A stretch of DNA of 64,000 nt, taken from Dryomyza anilis. Its lineage: Eukaryota; Arthropoda; Insecta; Diptera; Dryomyzidae. The DNA lies in NCBI GenBank assembly GCA_951804985.1, contig OX638131.1, forward strand, positions 59,965,947 to 60,029,946, in the 5' to 3' direction. Each line of letters opens with the position of its first letter. Position 1 is the first letter of the stretch. Of the stretch, positions 63,764-64,000 are shown in pieces. The notes under the pieces were generated by a model. The model had not been told where the DNA came from. It was given only the letters and a program-made list of their open reading frames with translations, and did not search any database. The position numbers and the translations under genes were made by a program.

Positions 63764-64000
63764 TTCATCAATGACAGATTTTCACAATGTCATTGATGTA
63801 TATATGACATATCGTCGATGATACTGCAAAACCGCCTTACATTTCCGAATACCTCTTACAAAATGAATTTTACAGAACAAACAAAATTGTTTTGAGTCTC
63901 AATTCTGCACTTACTTCATACAAAATTAGGTATGTCATAACTTATAATGGCATTTATCTAATTTATTCGGATTATAACACAAATTGAGGCGTAAATTTTA
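63764..64000. other. Spacer to window end
   Basis: Begins with further TTTCATCAATGACA words from the neighbouring repeat; otherwise nothing recognised. Confidence 0.4.

Overview
This is repeat-dominated, AT-rich nuclear DNA of an insect, most probably a higher fly (Diptera, Brachycera; a calyptrate is a guess). Clues are the mix of R1-type and CR1/Jockey-group LINEs, Tc3-like, mariner-like and hAT elements, a tRNA-Cys-derived SINE, long (TA)n tracts, and ATACCC-ended repeats carrying the GTCCGTCTGTC block common in fly introns. Only one stretch looks like an intact host coding exon: 43841-44027 on +, with good splice sites, encoding the N-terminal part of a very-long-chain acyl-CoA dehydrogenase (ACADVL family). 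Much of the surrounding repeat DNA may be its introns. Two other host families survive only as broken pieces: a RIC1-type protein on - (33570-34010 and 34200-34290) and a MIC26/MIC27 (apolipoprotein O family) piece on + at 31351-31515.

Layout. 0-9.3 kb: a tandem segmental duplication (copies from about 1 and 6528) with a 7-bp (ATAAAAT)n array of about 2.5 kb in copy 1 and 0.73 kb in copy 2. 9.3-12.2 kb: a coding-like block and a TIR element with an internal 272-bp tandem duplication. 12.2-18.3 kb: two adjoining fold-back elements containing at least five nested inverted-repeat elements. 18.3-22.3 kb: a TA-flanked element split by a CR1/Jockey-group LINE. 20.4-27.2 kb: a 6.76-kb, apparently perfect palindrome centred in a (TA)n tract, followed by a third, direct copy of its inner part. 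28-39 kb: TE fragments, RIC1 and MIC26/27 relics, a fold-back, a SINE and a broken LINE. 40-44 kb: a hAT-like TIR element, a mariner-like deletion derivative and the ACADVL exon. 45-50 kb: a 649-bp tandem duplication and a decayed R1-clade LINE with an inverted 3' fragment. 50.5-53.3 kb: a Tc3-like element split by a fold-back. 54.3-56 kb: a broken transposase-like gene of unclear family. 57.5-63.1 kb: a large inverted-repeat element containing a perfect snap-back MITE and a hAT element with an 8-bp target duplication. 63.5-63.8 kb: a 136-bp tandem duplication.

There is no operon or pathway here; the story is layered transposon insertion plus recent duplication. The most unusual structure is the palindrome with its triplicated inner segment, which fits either a fold-back, template-switch rearrangement or an assembly artefact. 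All alignments were made by eye, so edges of diverged repeats are approximate.
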